From positions 930,001 through 994,000 of the forward strand of contig JAAKBF010000221.1 in NCBI GenBank assembly GCA_012656075.1: a stretch of DNA of 64,000 bases, read 5' to 3'. The notes beneath the pieces are model-generated. The model ran no database searches, was not told the origin of the DNA, and saw only the letters and a list, made by a program, of their open reading frames with translations. The stretch comes from Phytophthora hibernalis. Taxonomy: Eukaryota > Oomycota > Peronosporomycetes > Peronosporales > Peronosporaceae. This document shows positions 1-13,282 of this stretch, piece by piece. Numbering within the stretch: position 1 is the first letter of the stretch; each line of letters opens with the position of its first letter. The translations under genes were made by a program, and so were the position numbers.

Positions 1-3000
1 GCCGTGAAAACTGCATAACATTGGATCCATTCCGCTTTGACCTCGGATTGCTCGAAGCATTTGAATCAAGTCTAATTTGAAGAGAAACGGGCGACAGGCT
101 TGACAGGGGTATTGTAGCAAACCGCTCTGTCTCAGCACTCAACTCGTACTCACGTGAGGGGTCTAGAATATTGCCCCAGAGTCCAGGCTGAAACAAAATT
201 TGATCAAAAACTTTTCTTGCTTTTGCGTTCGTGATACGGCTGTAAGTAAACAGCCGTAGGCTGCACAGCACGCCAAGCGGGTAAGGTCGTCAACCTCCAC
301 GTACGTCTTTGTCACCACTTTGCTTGCACATTTGCACACCAGCATCGTAAACTCGCGGCCCTTGCCATTCTTGTGACCCAGAAAAGCAGCATTGATATCG
401 AGCCGAACAACTTCTGGGTCCATTAAACGGTAAAGAATTTCAACCAACGAGTATGCCACGAACACACCAATGCGACCTCCTCCAGAGGTGACTTCGGTAG
501 ACGTTGAAATCAGTGCCGCAAGCACGCCAATGATATTTGATTGTTTCGAGCCACTTTCCATCAAATAGAAGCGCTGCAGCGTTTCAACACTTTGACACTC
601 AACTAAGGGCGTAAATACCTCTTCAAGAAGTGTTTTGCGAATAGCTATATTCAGCGTGGGATCCAGCAAAACATCCAAGAGCTCCACTAATTGAATTCGA
701 ACGTTTTCATCACTGGTTTCCCGAGTGCTACCTAGCGAAATTGAAAATCTTGCCAGCATTTCCTTGATCTCGGCCCTGAAGATGTGTTTGTCCGCTTCCT
801 TCAGACTCGAGTAGATAACTTTGAGATATGCAATCGAATTACTCTGCTCGATAACGCCCATTAGTTCAGAGAATAGCAAATGGAATACGTCAAAATCCTT
901 CGAGCTACGTGAGACATCAGTCGACACAATCGGAAACTCCTCAAAAACAAACGCTATAAGAGCTTCTAGCGTAGAATCCGTAGAATCCGACGCTTGAAGC
1001 TCGTTGGCCACCCGATTCGTAGGCCCCAGCAATGCCAACATCCTCAAAAGGTCAGCCTTCACTAAATAGCTGCATTCGCGTTGCTTGAGCAAGACAATAG
1101 TGGCATCTCGGATATCGTGGATAGGTCCAATGCGAAAAGCTTCAACAAGATTTTCGGAACAATTTTGGCAGAGTTCCAAAAAGTATCGGAGAACCTGCAG
1201 CAGTGAAAGTGTCCGTTGTGTGTCAGCTTTAGCGCCTTCAAGGGCCGTGACAAATTGCTTGATATTTGCCACTAAGGTTTTCGTAAACGCATCCCACTCA
1301 GCAGACCTAACCGGGTAGACTTTGAAGCTGACAACTTGGTGAAGAGTATCAACCAACACACTGATGACAAATTCATTTTCCAGGGATAGTGATACCAACT
1401 GGCTGGCACACTGCTCCCAGACCGCAAGTGTTGGAATAAATTGCACCACGTCATTGCACACTGGCCCGTATAACCGTCGATCAGAAATGTTCACAAATAC
1501 GTCGGTAATTCTCCAGCCGCAAACAGCTGCAGCCTTCAGTGCTGCGATAGCTACGAGTCGGTTATCAGGCAAGCATTGTCCAAACTGGATCGTCCTGCCT
1601 GCTACTAGGGCAAATGTCGATGCATATTTATCTGCTGCGTTAGCACTTACGATTCCAGAACTTAAAACCTAAGGTACGAATCAGAAACGACGTTAAACCG
1701 CAGATATTCTTTTGTCAATCAAAGGAAATAGACAGCGTAGCGTACCTTGCTCCCAAAAAGGACAGCGATTGAATTGTCCTCGCGTGCTTTCCAAAGGTAT
1801 CATCACTGTTCACCTCAGCAATGCTTGCTGTCAGGGGTAGCAGCAATTTGTCTACCGTTTGCTCTAATTGCTGTGCCCACTCCTGACTGTAGGCCCCCAC
1901 GCCAGCACAAAATCTTCAATTTCGTCAAATAGTTTCGAATCATTCGCCCAGGTACCAGAACGATGCACCATTGTCTGAAGAAGTTTATCAGCTATAGATA
2001 CGCGAAAGGATTGATTCTCGACGTCTGCGACAGCGCGAAGCATCACGTTACCGTTGTTCGAGAACGATTTGATACATCTGCATAGCGAAACCAACACCGA
2101 TAGATACACTCCAATCCATTGTGAACGTGCCGCTGAACAATTCCAAGGATCATCATGCTTGAAGAAGCTTGCAATAGCCCATGAAAGTGTCTGCTGACAA
2201 CTGTGTTCGTCATTCGGGTTCATCACGTCGGAGGTATGTTTTCGCTTCATCCTTTCTTGATGGCTCGGTTGATCAAGTTCAAAAGGGTCTCTGCCTTGTC
2301 GCCTAACAGCTCAATGCACCAAACGTAGCTCTCAATCGATGCAGATAGTTGTTCCATCCACTCCAATGAGACATCAGGCAGAGCATGAGCTAGTGAGCCA
2401 ATCGGTGCTAACACGGAGCTGATGGATTCAGTTCCTTGTAATGCCGTGTATTGCTCAATCCAATCCGAGCTCGATTTGCTGGTCAAAGAGCTAAAAGAGA
2501 CAAAGAGGCGTCGACACAGACGTCGGAACAAAACTTCGCGCGCAGAAGTTTGCTGGAAAAGCCAAATCGTAGTTTGCTGAAGAACGGTGTCACTAGCAAT
2601 CGCCATGGTATTTCGTGCAACCGTATTCCCTTTCAAAAAGCGTTGAGGGAACCGACAGATGCCGCGTTCAATCTTCATAACGGCTTTTGAAATCACATCT
2701 CGCGAAATATCACCCCCGCCAATCTTGCTTCGCGCGTCACTGTCGCACAAGCGGAGAGCATATAGAAGGTTCTGAACACACGGCAAGGCGAACCTCGTCA
2801 ACGCTGCCCCGTCCTCTTCATTCAAGGATCGTAAGAAATAGCTAATTGAGGCTGCAGCCCCGCTGCGCTGGACAGCACCTGGATGTCGACACAGCGAAAA
2901 ACTCGCTCGAAAATGTCGTCAATATGTATCTGCCCAACTGAATCTTCAAGAGCTAATGAGAGCAATGTCGCAATGCATCGGGCCGACATTGTACGGACAG

Positions 3001-6000
3001 CTGTCTCCGGATCCGATAAACTTCGAGTCAGCTCATCAAGCATGCTAGCATATTCAAATGGATACGTGTCCCTATTCATTGCCAGCCACCGAAGTAATTG
3101 AAAGAGCAGCGGCTCAAACAACGACCTGCAGATTTTTTCTGGGTCGGTAGCTAAGCGCACAACCTGCGCGAAAACACCTTGCCACATATCGTAAAACACT
3201 GTTTTTTTACCGGCTGCGTGCGGATGTGTAGTTGTCTTCCCGCATAAATAGCACACCAAGGCATGATAACCTTCGCTTGCGCTTGATTTTACGCGTCGCA
3301 CAGAACTGTGAGCTGCCAGCTCTCCAAAATGCGACAAAAGCGGACCCATCGCCAGAGATAAAGGCACTTCGCTAAGTTGTAACTCCAACCGATAAAATGG
3401 TGACGAAATACTGCCCATGCTACCGCTAGAATTAACAACTGAAGGAGGCTCGCTCATCAGAAGTGATACTTTACCACCACATTTTCCCAGAAGCAGCAAA
3501 ATGCGATGCTGAAGTTGGGTGAGGTCAGAGTCCACAATAGAGTCGGTATTTGCCGTACTCACTGCGACAGATTTCGCCAGCGACGACTTTCCATCATCGA
3601 GGCCATCTTGGTCAAGATATACCGAGAGCACCGGTACAACCTCGGGAATCGCAGCTTCGAGCTCGATCGGACACTCTCTTTGCCAACGCTCCAATGTAGT
3701 GACGGCGACAACTGCAGCAGGGAGGTACGATCTACCAAGCTCCAAAATTGACTTCAGAATTCCGATCATGGTACGAATGGGCACCAATCCAACTGGTGAT
3801 GCCAACACAAACTCAGCGCACGTCAAAAGCAGTTCATCTTGGTAAAACCGAGCTTGAGCACAAATTTGTTGAACGAAAATCGTAAAATCATCACGAAAGC
3901 GGGACTGACGATTCACGTCCCATCCATCGAAGTGTGACAGCGAGTCGAAGTATTTGAGGTCGTCCATTGCGGCAGACAGTACTGTTCCAATTCGATAAAA
4001 GCTGGACACCAGCGGTAGCTTCGAAGATGAAGCAAACACTTGATGCATAAGCAAGAAAATCTGTCCGCACATTGACACACAAAATTAACATTAAACCCTC
4101 CAAACCGTTTTATAGATTCAGACCGACTAACATACCCAAGGATGAAGCAGAGACTTCGGTAGTTTACCCAGGACCCTCTCGACAAATTCGGTCAGGTTGA
4201 GCATGATGGAATGATCACGGGGCATGACAGGCTATAGATCAGCGAAAACAATAACAACGTAACATATACGCTCAACTTCTAGCCATCTTGGAGTGTTTAG
4301 CCTACCGTGTACCCAGTCGCGTGTTTCCCGTTTCTTGTTGTTAGTAGATCAAACTGGTACGAAAGGTTGAGCTGGTCAATGATGCCTTGGATGTTTTTGA
4401 CCGTGGAATCAAAGAGGATCCCTTGAAGCGTCCTTTGGAGTCTGAAATCTCATTCATGTCAACATCCTCAGTTTCTGCAGCTGCCTTTATCAGAGTAGGC
4501 TCAGCAACTTTTTCGGGGCGATAGCGAAGCAAGGCCAGCCAGAATCCTTCATAGTCGTATAAAAGGTTTGTCACCAGCTCGCCAGTGTCTGGGTGATAGA
4601 CGACCTGTCGCGAATTACCAATATCCGACGCGTTTAGATAGCTGTGTATAGTATAGTGTTTCTGCAGCACAGGAATCGCTTACCGCTTGGTCGGGACCTG
4701 TGGCGTTAGAAATACTCAGCATCAATGTTTGAAGCACAAAGCGATCCACCAGAGGATCGATTACCGTCCACTTCGAGAGAGCAGAAAATACTCGAGCAAC
4801 CGATTTGTGCACCATTAGTTTCGACTTCCAAAGACATTGGGGATAAGCAGTCATCAGATGACACAACAAGTCCCCTAAGAACTTGACGTAGCCTTGATCA
4901 AGTGGCACATCCTGACGCTACACGAACAATGGCGTCAACTTTTAAAGCACAAACCCATAAATTGAATCAACATTTGAACAAATCGTACCTCTTGCACGAA
5001 TTGCCCAACGCACTGCACATACTGTGAGCAAAGAGTCCATCTCGAAGCTGTCGCTTTAGCATCCAGCGCCAACAAGGTTTCCCCAAACGTTTTCAGCCTT
5101 TCTTCGATCTTGCCGTAGCCTTTTGGTCCAAGATAGACGTAGATTGATTGAGCAAGCCAACCAAGGCATTGAATTGCGAACGCTATCACCGATGATCCAG
5201 CTGCAGAATCGTTCACAACTGGTAGAACTTCTTTCAAAATCCTGTTCAAGCACTTCTTGCGCGTATCATCCTTCATCTCCACCAAGTACGCATTTAAGGC
5301 TTCAAAAATTGCATTTGAGCACACAAACGCATGCTCTTTGATCTGTCCAAAATTGCCTCGTAAGAAGGTTACCGGTATAGAAATTTTGATAATCAAAGAA
5401 TTGCAGCGTGAACGCACCGTTTTGTTTTCGCTCATGCAACAAAACTTTACATACGAAAACCACACGTGACCACTCGAACCGATTTCTTGCAGGAACATCT
5501 GAGCGTGCTTCGCAATGAAGATTTCAGACGATTTTGTCACCTGATAGCGTGAGAGATTTCCGCTGACTGTGGTAGCGAACACTGTGACCAAATACCTGTA
5601 TGTGAAAGCACCACAGTTAGTAACTCCCGCCATGTACACTTGGAGTATCAATTCAAGACACTTACGAGTAAACTTTCTTGCGCAAGCCTTCATCTCGTTT
5701 GTAGCGCTCCGGATCGCACTCCAGAAGCCGAGCGAGCGCAAACAATAACCCATTCACCAGCATCATCTCGGGCGAATTACTCGAGAACTGCTTCTCTAGC
5801 GCGTCTTCAATCCAACAAAGCAAAGGAGGCACTGATTCCACCACATCCTGCGGAAATTTCTCCACCAAGTAGCCGATAAGCTCCAGCATTTGTCCCTGCC
5901 CAACAACACAAGATGCCACCGAATCAAAACGCAACCCCAGTTCCTCAACTTACAAATCTCCCCTCACCTTGGCCGTTTGTGTCGCCTTTGAAAACTTAAT

Positions 6001-6565
6001 ATCATAGAACAGTTTGTCCACGTACGCTCGGGGTTCAATATCCTCCTTTGAAATTTGCTTGTCGGCATACTTGAGCACATTCACCACCACCTAAAAACCA
6101 CAAAGAGCATCTACATGAGCACAACCCTCTTTAGTAAACAATAATAATATCTCTCCTACAGCTATTGCATGGCCTTTGACTCGATTGAACGCGTCGACCC
6201 GCGCCGTCCGTTGGCAGGTCTTGAACATGTCCACCACGTGCTGCTTGGTCAGCGCTTGGTGGCTCCCGTGGGCCTTCAGGAAGGACGTGAGCAGCTCAGG
6301 ACGCTGCTTCTGGTCGTAGAGATCTCCGCTTGCGCGCTTCGTCCGCAAAGTCCGCGCTGGCGGCCAGAAAGCGCAGCAGACTGGGCGGCTCCTCGCTCTG
6401 GAACAGGAGGATGGTGCACTGCTGCGCCGAGGCCGGAGAGCGCACCATGGCGTCCGCGACCTCCTTCTGCAGGTGCTCCATCGTGTCGTCCACGCTGTCC
6501 ACCGCGTGCTGGTGCACCAGGAAGGCCGTCAGCTCCTCGAGCCGCTCGGCCACCTTGGTCGCCAT
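1..6565 (-). CDS. PRKDC: DNA-PKcs homologue, N-terminal half (kinase part beyond left edge)
   Basis: HEAT-repeat cradle of the DNA-dependent protein kinase catalytic subunit, which with Ku acts in non-homologous end joining in the nucleus. About 2,025 codons are present, matching roughly the first half of the 4.1k-residue human protein. FRB, kinase and FATC regions would lie left of base 1. Recognition rests on collinear matches from memory, e.g. KLPLVSSFYRIG, YQDELLLTCAEFVL and ACCAAYGCLLTAV against the human protein. Inferred exons (minus): 6565-6160, 6090-5968, 5943-5666, 5595-4989, 4917-4684, 4661-4306, 4231-4136, 4060-1746, 1660-1. Introns are 22-74 bases with GT-AG ends. The start is ATG at 6565 (MATKVAERLEEL). 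Single-base frame breaks occur near 175, 1896, 2251, 2859, 4437 (each one base short) and 6335 (one base extra or two short). Family assignment is firm; whether the gene is intact in the organism is not. Confidence 0.85.
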
Positions 6566-7100
6566 GCTTCAACTGTGGAACGGAAAATGCGGATTGTCGC
6601 TGTTTCGTAGCCAGATACTACTTGTTTGTATTAGATCGTAGGATTTTCCGCTCCTATTTTTACTGTCATTCAAAATGATGTGAAGATGTTTTACTTCGAA
6701 TTTGTATGCAGAATTTTTGTGCTCGGATGGTGTCTATATCGTCACCTGAATATCCAACGATCAGTCAATGCACGCCATTCGCCAAAACGGAATCCAGATC
6801 GTCAAAGTCTGCCTTGCACTCGACGCTCACCATACCCTCGACGCCCACCATGCACTTGACACCCACCATGGATCCGGCACCCACCAGTAGCTCGGTATCT
6901 ACCACGTACCCGGCGGTCACTACCAACACGACGCTCTCCGCACGCTCGACGTTCACAGAGCGCTCGTCGAACACCCAGGCGGCCACGAGTAAGGCGACGA
7001 GGAGCAAGAAGGTGCCCGCTCGCGATAGGAAGAAGGCGGTGGCTGGAGAAGAGGACGGAGGTTGGGACCAGCACAAGCGATCCTTTTATAGCTAAAATAC
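6566..7100 (+). other. Upstream region with a Ser/Thr-rich open frame (6706-7095)
   Basis: The first 140 bases are the probable promoter of the DNA-PKcs gene. From 6706 an open frame of 129 codons encodes a Ser/Thr/Pro-rich chain with short degenerate repeats (TIPSTPTMHLTPTMDP) followed by a basic stretch (SKKVPARDRKKA). Composition resembles the repeat DNA at 9.2-9.9 kb. No family is recognised. It may be a remnant of a repetitive surface-type protein or simply minisatellite DNA that happens to be open. Confidence 0.3.
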
Positions 7101-7229
7101 AGTCCGTGGACGCGGCCTTCACAGCTGAGGTGGCAGGTTGTTTGGAGGTGCCAGAAAACATGGACACCACACCTTGATGGCGAAAAAGGGGTTGCAGCAG
7201 GCAACATTACAAAGGACCAACTGGAGACT

Positions 7230-7500
7230 ACAACTGAGCGGCTACTGGAGCGTGTTGAGCTGGCGCAAGTGACATCATTGGTGTCTACTGAGCCCAAACG
7301 CTCCACCGATTGCAGCATTGCTCACTTTTATGATGGCAAATTTCACCTATTGCCGAAGGCTTTGTGTTTCCTCGGACGGACCCCTTCGGGTATGGAAACT
7401 CTGGTGGTTCGGCGACAGTCATCACGGCCATCCCCGCTTATAAATATCCGTGCTCATGACCCCTTAACCAAAAACAAGCAAGAAAATTTCTCGACTGTGT
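7230..7500 (+). pseudogene. Fragment of a repeated oomycete hypothetical family (GKF..LP..F.FP motif)
   Basis: The stretch encodes DGKFHLLPK, then in a shifted frame GFVFPRTDP and, shifted again, a WKLWWFGD-like motif. The same order of motifs (hydrophobic-FP, then MWNLWFFGD) occurs on the minus strand at about 10.5 kb. The two are therefore remnants of one dispersed family, probably carried by a transposon. Several frame breaks within 200 bases make it non-functional as read. Function unknown. Confidence 0.35.
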
Positions 7501-8420
7501 GATGGTGCGGCATATCACTGCTACTGCAGTATCCACTGGGTTGTCAATTCCAAGGAAGATGTCGGAGCAACATCAATACAATCAACAGCGAACCGCAACT
7601 ATTAGTCTGCATTTTTAACCAATAATAATGCGTCTTGGCCTTGTAGCAAAACAATCCTACGTTTTTGCCAGATAAGTGAATGATAAGGGTTGACATGGAT
7701 ATTGCGCGAAGGTGTCCATTTATTGTTCGTGCAACATTGCTGAGTGTAGTCATCTCCACCGGCACCACAATGCTGCAAATCCTGGGCGCTACATATTCTA
7801 TTCACAGGCTTTGGGTGCCTCGCCTCGCTGAATATCTTCTCTGACGTTGAGGTCACTGCTGGTCTATCATACACTACTGTTCCTCAAGAATACATTTTCC
7901 CTCCAACCCAGATTCTGTGCATTACTCTCTGTGAACACTCAAACCCCGAGAGCTTTCTTGTCGATGCGTGGAGCGAAAAACAGCTTGCCAACAGCCTACT
8001 CAGAGCACTCATGACTACATGTACACGATCTTCTGCCATATGAATGTCCACAATCCATAGCAATACTGCGCGCTTTTCCGTCGTTAGTTTCATCGTCGCT
8101 TTCAATCATGCCATCTATCAACATAGTGTACCTGTTATTTGGATTTACTAGACACTAACAATTTTAATATAAAATAACTGTTATTAATACCCTGTCCTAT
8201 AGATAAGGAAATGTATATAATATATATTATAATGACTGCATCTGTGATAGAAGTTATTTCACGAAAATATGTTTACAAAACTTGGATCTGATTGGCTACT
8301 GTTTTCAATTGATTTACTAATGTGTTGTTGTCGTTCGACTATTGAGATTGAAGATATTGTGTGTTCTACTCTAAATTTTCAGCAGGCGATAATCGCCCCA
8401 CTATCAAATAGCATATGATG
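7500..8420. other. No convincing gene
   Basis: AT-rich sequence with only short, mutually overlapping open frames of 60-90 codons. Around 8160-8240 it is strongly AT-rich with TATAT runs. I see no repeat boundaries, introns or recognisable protein here. Confidence 0.5.
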
Positions 8421-8600
8421 TATGATAACTTTTCTCTTGCGTCTGGCAGTCTTCAAGGCGTCGACATCGCCAACACAGACATCCCAGGAACGCGTCCGAG
8501 TCTCCCCGTATCCTGAACGGCGTCGCAGCCCAGCATCAAGCGTAGTGTATCAGTCTGCGAACTCCAAGATCTACCGATTGGTAGTACAGCCAGACAGTAG

Positions 8601-9098
8601 GTGGCTGGCAACACGCTTGAGCCCTTTGTTGCTACTGGGACTTCATTTCAGGAGGCACTCGAGAATCTGGGGCAGCAATTCAGCCCTCACGTGAAAGAGC
8701 GGGCGGTGAGAGTTGACGGTGCTTGGTATGTTAAGCCTGCTGCTATTGCCTGCTGGATCCAGTTCATGGTGTTCGAGGTGAAAAATCATATTGTCGACAA
8801 CTCGAAATCGGAGCAAGACTGGAGCATTTGGCTTCAGACCATGCACGACAAGACGGTGACACTACCGGTACTCATCTATGATTATGGGGTATGCCTAAGA
8901 AGGAAGCAGGAGCGTCAAGCTTTCCTAAAAGACTGCAACCGCCCAGCTGAGACCGATCGGGCCGGAGCTACTGCTGAAGTCTCCCTTCAAGAAGTTGTGG
9001 GTCGTCTGCAGGACCAATGGGGTGCTACTTACGACGGTGAAACTGTTGCTAATAGTCTATGGGGTTTTGTTGTAGATGTGTACCAAGTCGTTTCATGA
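8601..9098 (+). pseudogene. Truncated paralogue of the 17.4-kb hypothetical gene
   Basis: 165-codon open frame sharing a domain with the gene at 17427-18437: DNSKSEQDWSIWL versus DSSKSESAWNLWL, TVTLPVLIYDYG versus TVTLMIYEYG, and DRAGATAEVSLQEVV versus DRAGATAQSTLREVV. It lacks the N-terminal 75 residues and stops soon after the shared domain, where the paralogue continues with an AVVWLMWANHITR segment and a coiled-coil tail. It is probably a decayed copy. The family recurs in oomycete genomes as I remember it and is likely transposon-associated; molecular function unknown. Confidence 0.5.
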
Positions 9099-9178
9099 AT
9101 AACCGAGGTAAAAGTACCCGTGCAAACAGTGAAGTACCGTATTCGGGTGTGCATGCTGCTTTGTAGCAGCGGATTCCA

Positions 9179-9910
9179 TTATAATAGGCTTACAGAGAGA
9201 CTCAACAATCTGAAATCCCTACCCCGAGACTGGTGGAAACAGCAACGTCTATAACGACGCCGTCGTTCACGCACAACACGAGCTCCACGAGTAACAGGAT
9301 GTCCATCCCAAGCTCGAACTCCACTAGTAACGCTAGATCTCGCACAGCACGAAATCCGTGAACAACGTGGGGGCACACGTAGCGCGATCTCGGCAAGCAG
9401 CGAGAAACGATCCACGTGCACAATCTCCACGAGAAACAGGAGCAATTAGAGACACACGTGAACGAGGACCACGAGTAGTGAGAGATCTACGGGAACGAGC
9501 GTCACGACCAATACAAGACAACACGAGCTCCACGCGAACGATCTCGACTAGCACCGAGAGCAACACGAGCTCCACGGGCCAACCAATACGTGTAATTAGA
9601 GCGCCATAAGCAGCGAGAGGTACACTGACAGTGAGAGGTCCACGTGTACAATCGCCACGAGCAACACGATCTCCACCGGTACGAAATTGACGGGCAACAT
9701 GAGCTCCACGGGTACGAGCGCCACGGGCAATACGATCTCCACGGGCACGAAATTGACGAGCAACTCGGGGAACACGAGCTTCGCGGGCATGAGCGCCACG
9801 GAAAACACGACGCCTACGGGCAGCGAGAGGTCCACTAACAGCGAGAGGTCCACGGGCAGTGATAGGCCCACTATCAGCGAGAGGTCAACGGGCAGCGATG
9901 GTCACGGCCA
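9179..9910. repeat. Degenerate minisatellite-like Ser/Thr/Gly-coding repeat DNA
   Basis: About 700 bases are built from variants of short words such as CACGAGCTCCACGGG, GGCAATACGATCTCC and GGCAGCGAGAGGTCC. On the plus strand they encode repeats like STGTSATGNTISTGT and later SERSTGSD. The minus strand reads as a hydrophobic Val/Leu/Pro repeat. Unit length drifts around 12-30 bases. A following basic frame (to 10163) has no recognisable domain. It is either a decayed repetitive extracellular protein gene or plain satellite DNA. Confidence 0.5.
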
Positions 9911-10097
9911 ACAACGAGATGCCCAGGTCACGAGTAACACTGGCAACACGAGCTTCACAACCAACATGTGCAAAAGGGGATCACGGACTCGATCACGATA
10001 CGTGCAACGAGTGGTCGCAGGCAGCAAGCGCAACTACGCACCACGAACTCTGCAACGTAGCAAGATATCTCGAAATGAGGAAAGAATCAACGAGAAA

Positions 10098-11042
10098 TTA
10101 ATTTTGGCCAATGAGACCAATCTGTCGATTGAAGGGTATTCCACAAATCGAGCCAAAAGCTAAATATGAACGGAATTCACAATAGATACACAGTCGATTG
10201 TAGATCGTGTCGCAGGACGGCTCATCTGCTCGCTTTGTTGTCGACGGGTAAACTTGCGATAGAAGCGTAGCATACGCATTGCTGAAGACTTCGTCGGCCA
10301 TGTTAAGGTGTAGGTCTGGTATTCTGCCTACAACAACGGGCAACCCTCCTGATCCCTGTACAAGCTGCTGCATGTGCAGCATTACTGTTCAAGCCCAGTG
10401 CGTGCCGCATTTGGTGTTCAGGCTTGATGTCGTGTTGTTTGTTCAGTAGTCGGTAAGAGCGTATGTCAGAGTCCTTGTCTCCAAAGAACCACAAGTTCCA
10501 CATCGTTTTGACATTCGATCGGGCTGGAAATTCCCAATGCATTGGCACTGAATATCAAATTTGACCATCACCCCAGTACCAGGAGCTGAATGTGGGTCGC
10601 TGATCCCCATCTGAGCTTGTTGCGGTATTTTCACTGCATGTCTGAACGCCAATAATTGTTTGGCGAAACTCTAACGCTAGATTGGCTCGAAGCTCACGAA
10701 TTCGCGCGTCAATATCGCGCAGCAAAACCATCAACTACGAAATGCTGACCGAAACACTTGACGCATCATTCGCATGGACACTATCGCGATCCCAAATGTT
10801 CGCTGGACTGCAGATATGACCGAAAATGACAGGACCGCGTCTTTAGGAAGCGGAATTATCATAGTGTTCGTTTTGACGTCAATCGTACTTGGAGGGTGCT
10901 GATTAAGCCACACTTTCATGGCGTATACTTTAGACTGATCGGTTTGCTTGGTGCTGGTGTTGGTTCGCTTCGACTGCAAGGACTGCGTGACCGCAGCTCC
11001 ATTCGTTGAGTCGTCCACTGTTCGTTTTCGACCGCGCGCCAA
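10098..11042 (-). pseudogene. Decayed oomycete repeat-family ORF
   Basis: Three overlapping frames on the minus strand give one broken protein. The N-terminus (MARGRKRTVDDSTNG) has a basic start and a short domain ending FRSAFRS. A middle portion contains SVPMHWEFPARSNVKTMWNL then WFFGDKDSDIRSYRLLNK, and a tail contains DEVFSNAYATLLSQVYPS. The middle motif matches the plus-strand fragment at 7.3 kb. At least three frame changes are needed. Probably the accessory ORF of a DNA transposon; function not assigned. Confidence 0.45.
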
Positions 11043-13270
11043 TGTAAGAAAAATCTAAAAGTACCCCTCTACCAAAGGTCACCGCAAGGTGTGATCGAGC
11101 TAAATGTTGAAACCATAGTGAGCGCAAGTGTTTTTCCGAGGATTAGAAATGCATTTCAGTCAAGTTCTCTGGATTTTATATCCAGAGTCTACCAGGGATT
11201 GCAACGAGGTCTGAATCCTTGCATTTCTGATACCTTTCGTGATACAATTTGGAAACTTCAACAAATAAGCTTTAAAACCCTGTTATATTTGATAACCGGA
11301 TCGATTACTATTTGATTTGTGGCGGTTGACCCATCCGCAGAAGGTTAGGATAACACACCTCTATGATATGATATCCGTATTTAACCTGCAGCAGATGATT
11401 TATCCAGACCGTTCGTGCAACATTTCGGATGATTTTTCCTTCGAGCAACACACTACTATAATCGTAAACTACAGCGGTGTGTAGATACATTCCGTACGTT
11501 TGGAATTCACCACAGATATCGAAGCGCGTGTCCATTAAATAGAAAAATGATGACACCACATCATGTTGGTTATTGTCCGGTATTCATACAGTGTAGGTGT
11601 AGTAATAATATGCGTGCGTCGTTGCATTGCCTCACTTTCATGCAAGACTACGTACAAATCTAAAATCGCTCGTGCAATTTGATCGAAATCTTTCCTGCAG
11701 CTATTTTGGCCAACAAAATTTAGGGAAATTACTACGCCCGATGGCCTATGGATACATAGTAAGAAAGATACACGCATTGGGAGGGGTTTCGTTTGAGTAA
11801 ATACGCAGGCATGATTGGAATAGTTACAAGTAGCAGCCGTTTAATTACATGTAGAAGCGAAGTGATGCTAGATCGATGAATTTGGGATTCCTTCAACACT
11901 CCTTCAACTAACATGTTGCTAATACACGTGCTTCGAAGTACAGCTTATTTTTCGCCTTCATGTGGGTATCGTTCCTATCAGTATCTCCTAAGAGCAACGC
12001 CAACGGTGATCCTATTAATAAATTCCATGCCAATTCTATATTGACCTATTCCCTATTCAGGTCTTGGAGGTCGAATTTGGCAGCGCTAACTCCATAAAAA
12101 GAACAATATTTAAACTTGCGTTTTGTACGACATTTATCCGCCTGCTAAAAAGACAGCTATATTTGACAGCGAATGTAGGAGCGAGCAAACGCGCCATACA
12201 ATAACAAAGTGGCTGGTGTGGATATGTTTTTCGTCCTATTTTATGCCTGTGTTTTATTTATTGTGGTTGGGTCAATATAGAATGGAGATGGAGTTCCGTT
12301 GGCGTTACTCTAATCAATACAAGCCACAAATGGCGTACATGAATATGAAGTGAATTTTGCACGACGAATTCCAATCCATTTTTCTATAAACACTCACTTT
12401 GAAACTGAGTTTGTTGAGCTCAAAGTAAAATCCAGAGCTGTTCCGTGCGAAGTCGCGGCTTTGTGTGATTGACTGCTATCACATGTCTGTTTGAGGCTCC
12501 GAAAGTACTATCACAACTGCAGCATATGTGTCAATTCTAGTTTTTGTATGGTAAACAGTAGCTTGCTATAATATTATTCTGTGAGTCTCCAAATCCGCAC
12601 GAGCGACCTCCAGGAACTCTAATATAATTGTGCCACGCTTCTTGATTAGTAAATGCTGTTATCATCTGTGCAGACAAGTTGTGAGCCACCCTTCCACGTT
12701 AGTTCTTCCTGGTCACTAAATGCATGCACACATTCCTTTTAATGTTAAAATACATTTACCTTGTGTAGGTGGATTCAATCTTTCGTGCTCGGATTGAAGT
12801 CTATACACCACTGTCACCGTCCACGATTTCCCTCGGTCACGACCAGTCTGTCGATGCACTTTGACAGCACTCATAGACGCACGGTCTGCAATGTTAAAGA
12901 TGAAAGCGTTATTTCTAGCAGCATCTGCGCTGTACACGACTGAAAAATCGGGTCAGGTTTATAAATCGATAAGATTGACTTCGAATTCAATCCGACAGTA
13001 TCGATCAGAAATTTCACGACTCGTCCTGCCCGATTGGCTATAGTACTCCCTAACACTGACATGTTAGTTACTGTACATGTTAGATAGTTCGAAGTACGAA
13101 GTAACAGTTAGTTAGTGTGTAGTATTTCTAGCCAGTATGTTAGTTTCCACAAAAGTAGTGATGGAGAAGGTGAAGGTGCTTGGGGTAATACCATACCTTG
13201 TTGTTTAAGCTCATGCGATCGAATGGGAAAGGTTTAGCCCATGCATATTTAGGAACTATATCCAGATAAA
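11043..13270. other. 2.2 kb without a recognisable gene
   Basis: Only short open frames on both strands, none with a known motif. A tandem word pair (CCTTCAACACTCCTTCAAC) near 11890 resembles the arm of the palindrome at 23.45 kb. AT-rich stretches near 12000-12400 and 12540-12660. I see no TIRs or LTRs. Confidence 0.45.
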
Positions 13271-13282
13271 TCAAGCGCACAC

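Noticed and set aside
100..240. 50-base intron explaining the DNA-PKcs frame change at about 175
   Set aside because: GT...AG ends exist, but the removed residues align with human DNA-PKcs, so a missing G in the GGGG run fits better.
2247..2860. Micro-introns as the cause of frame changes in DNA-PKcs
   Set aside because: Candidate introns of 14-27 bases are too short and do not restore the needed frame.
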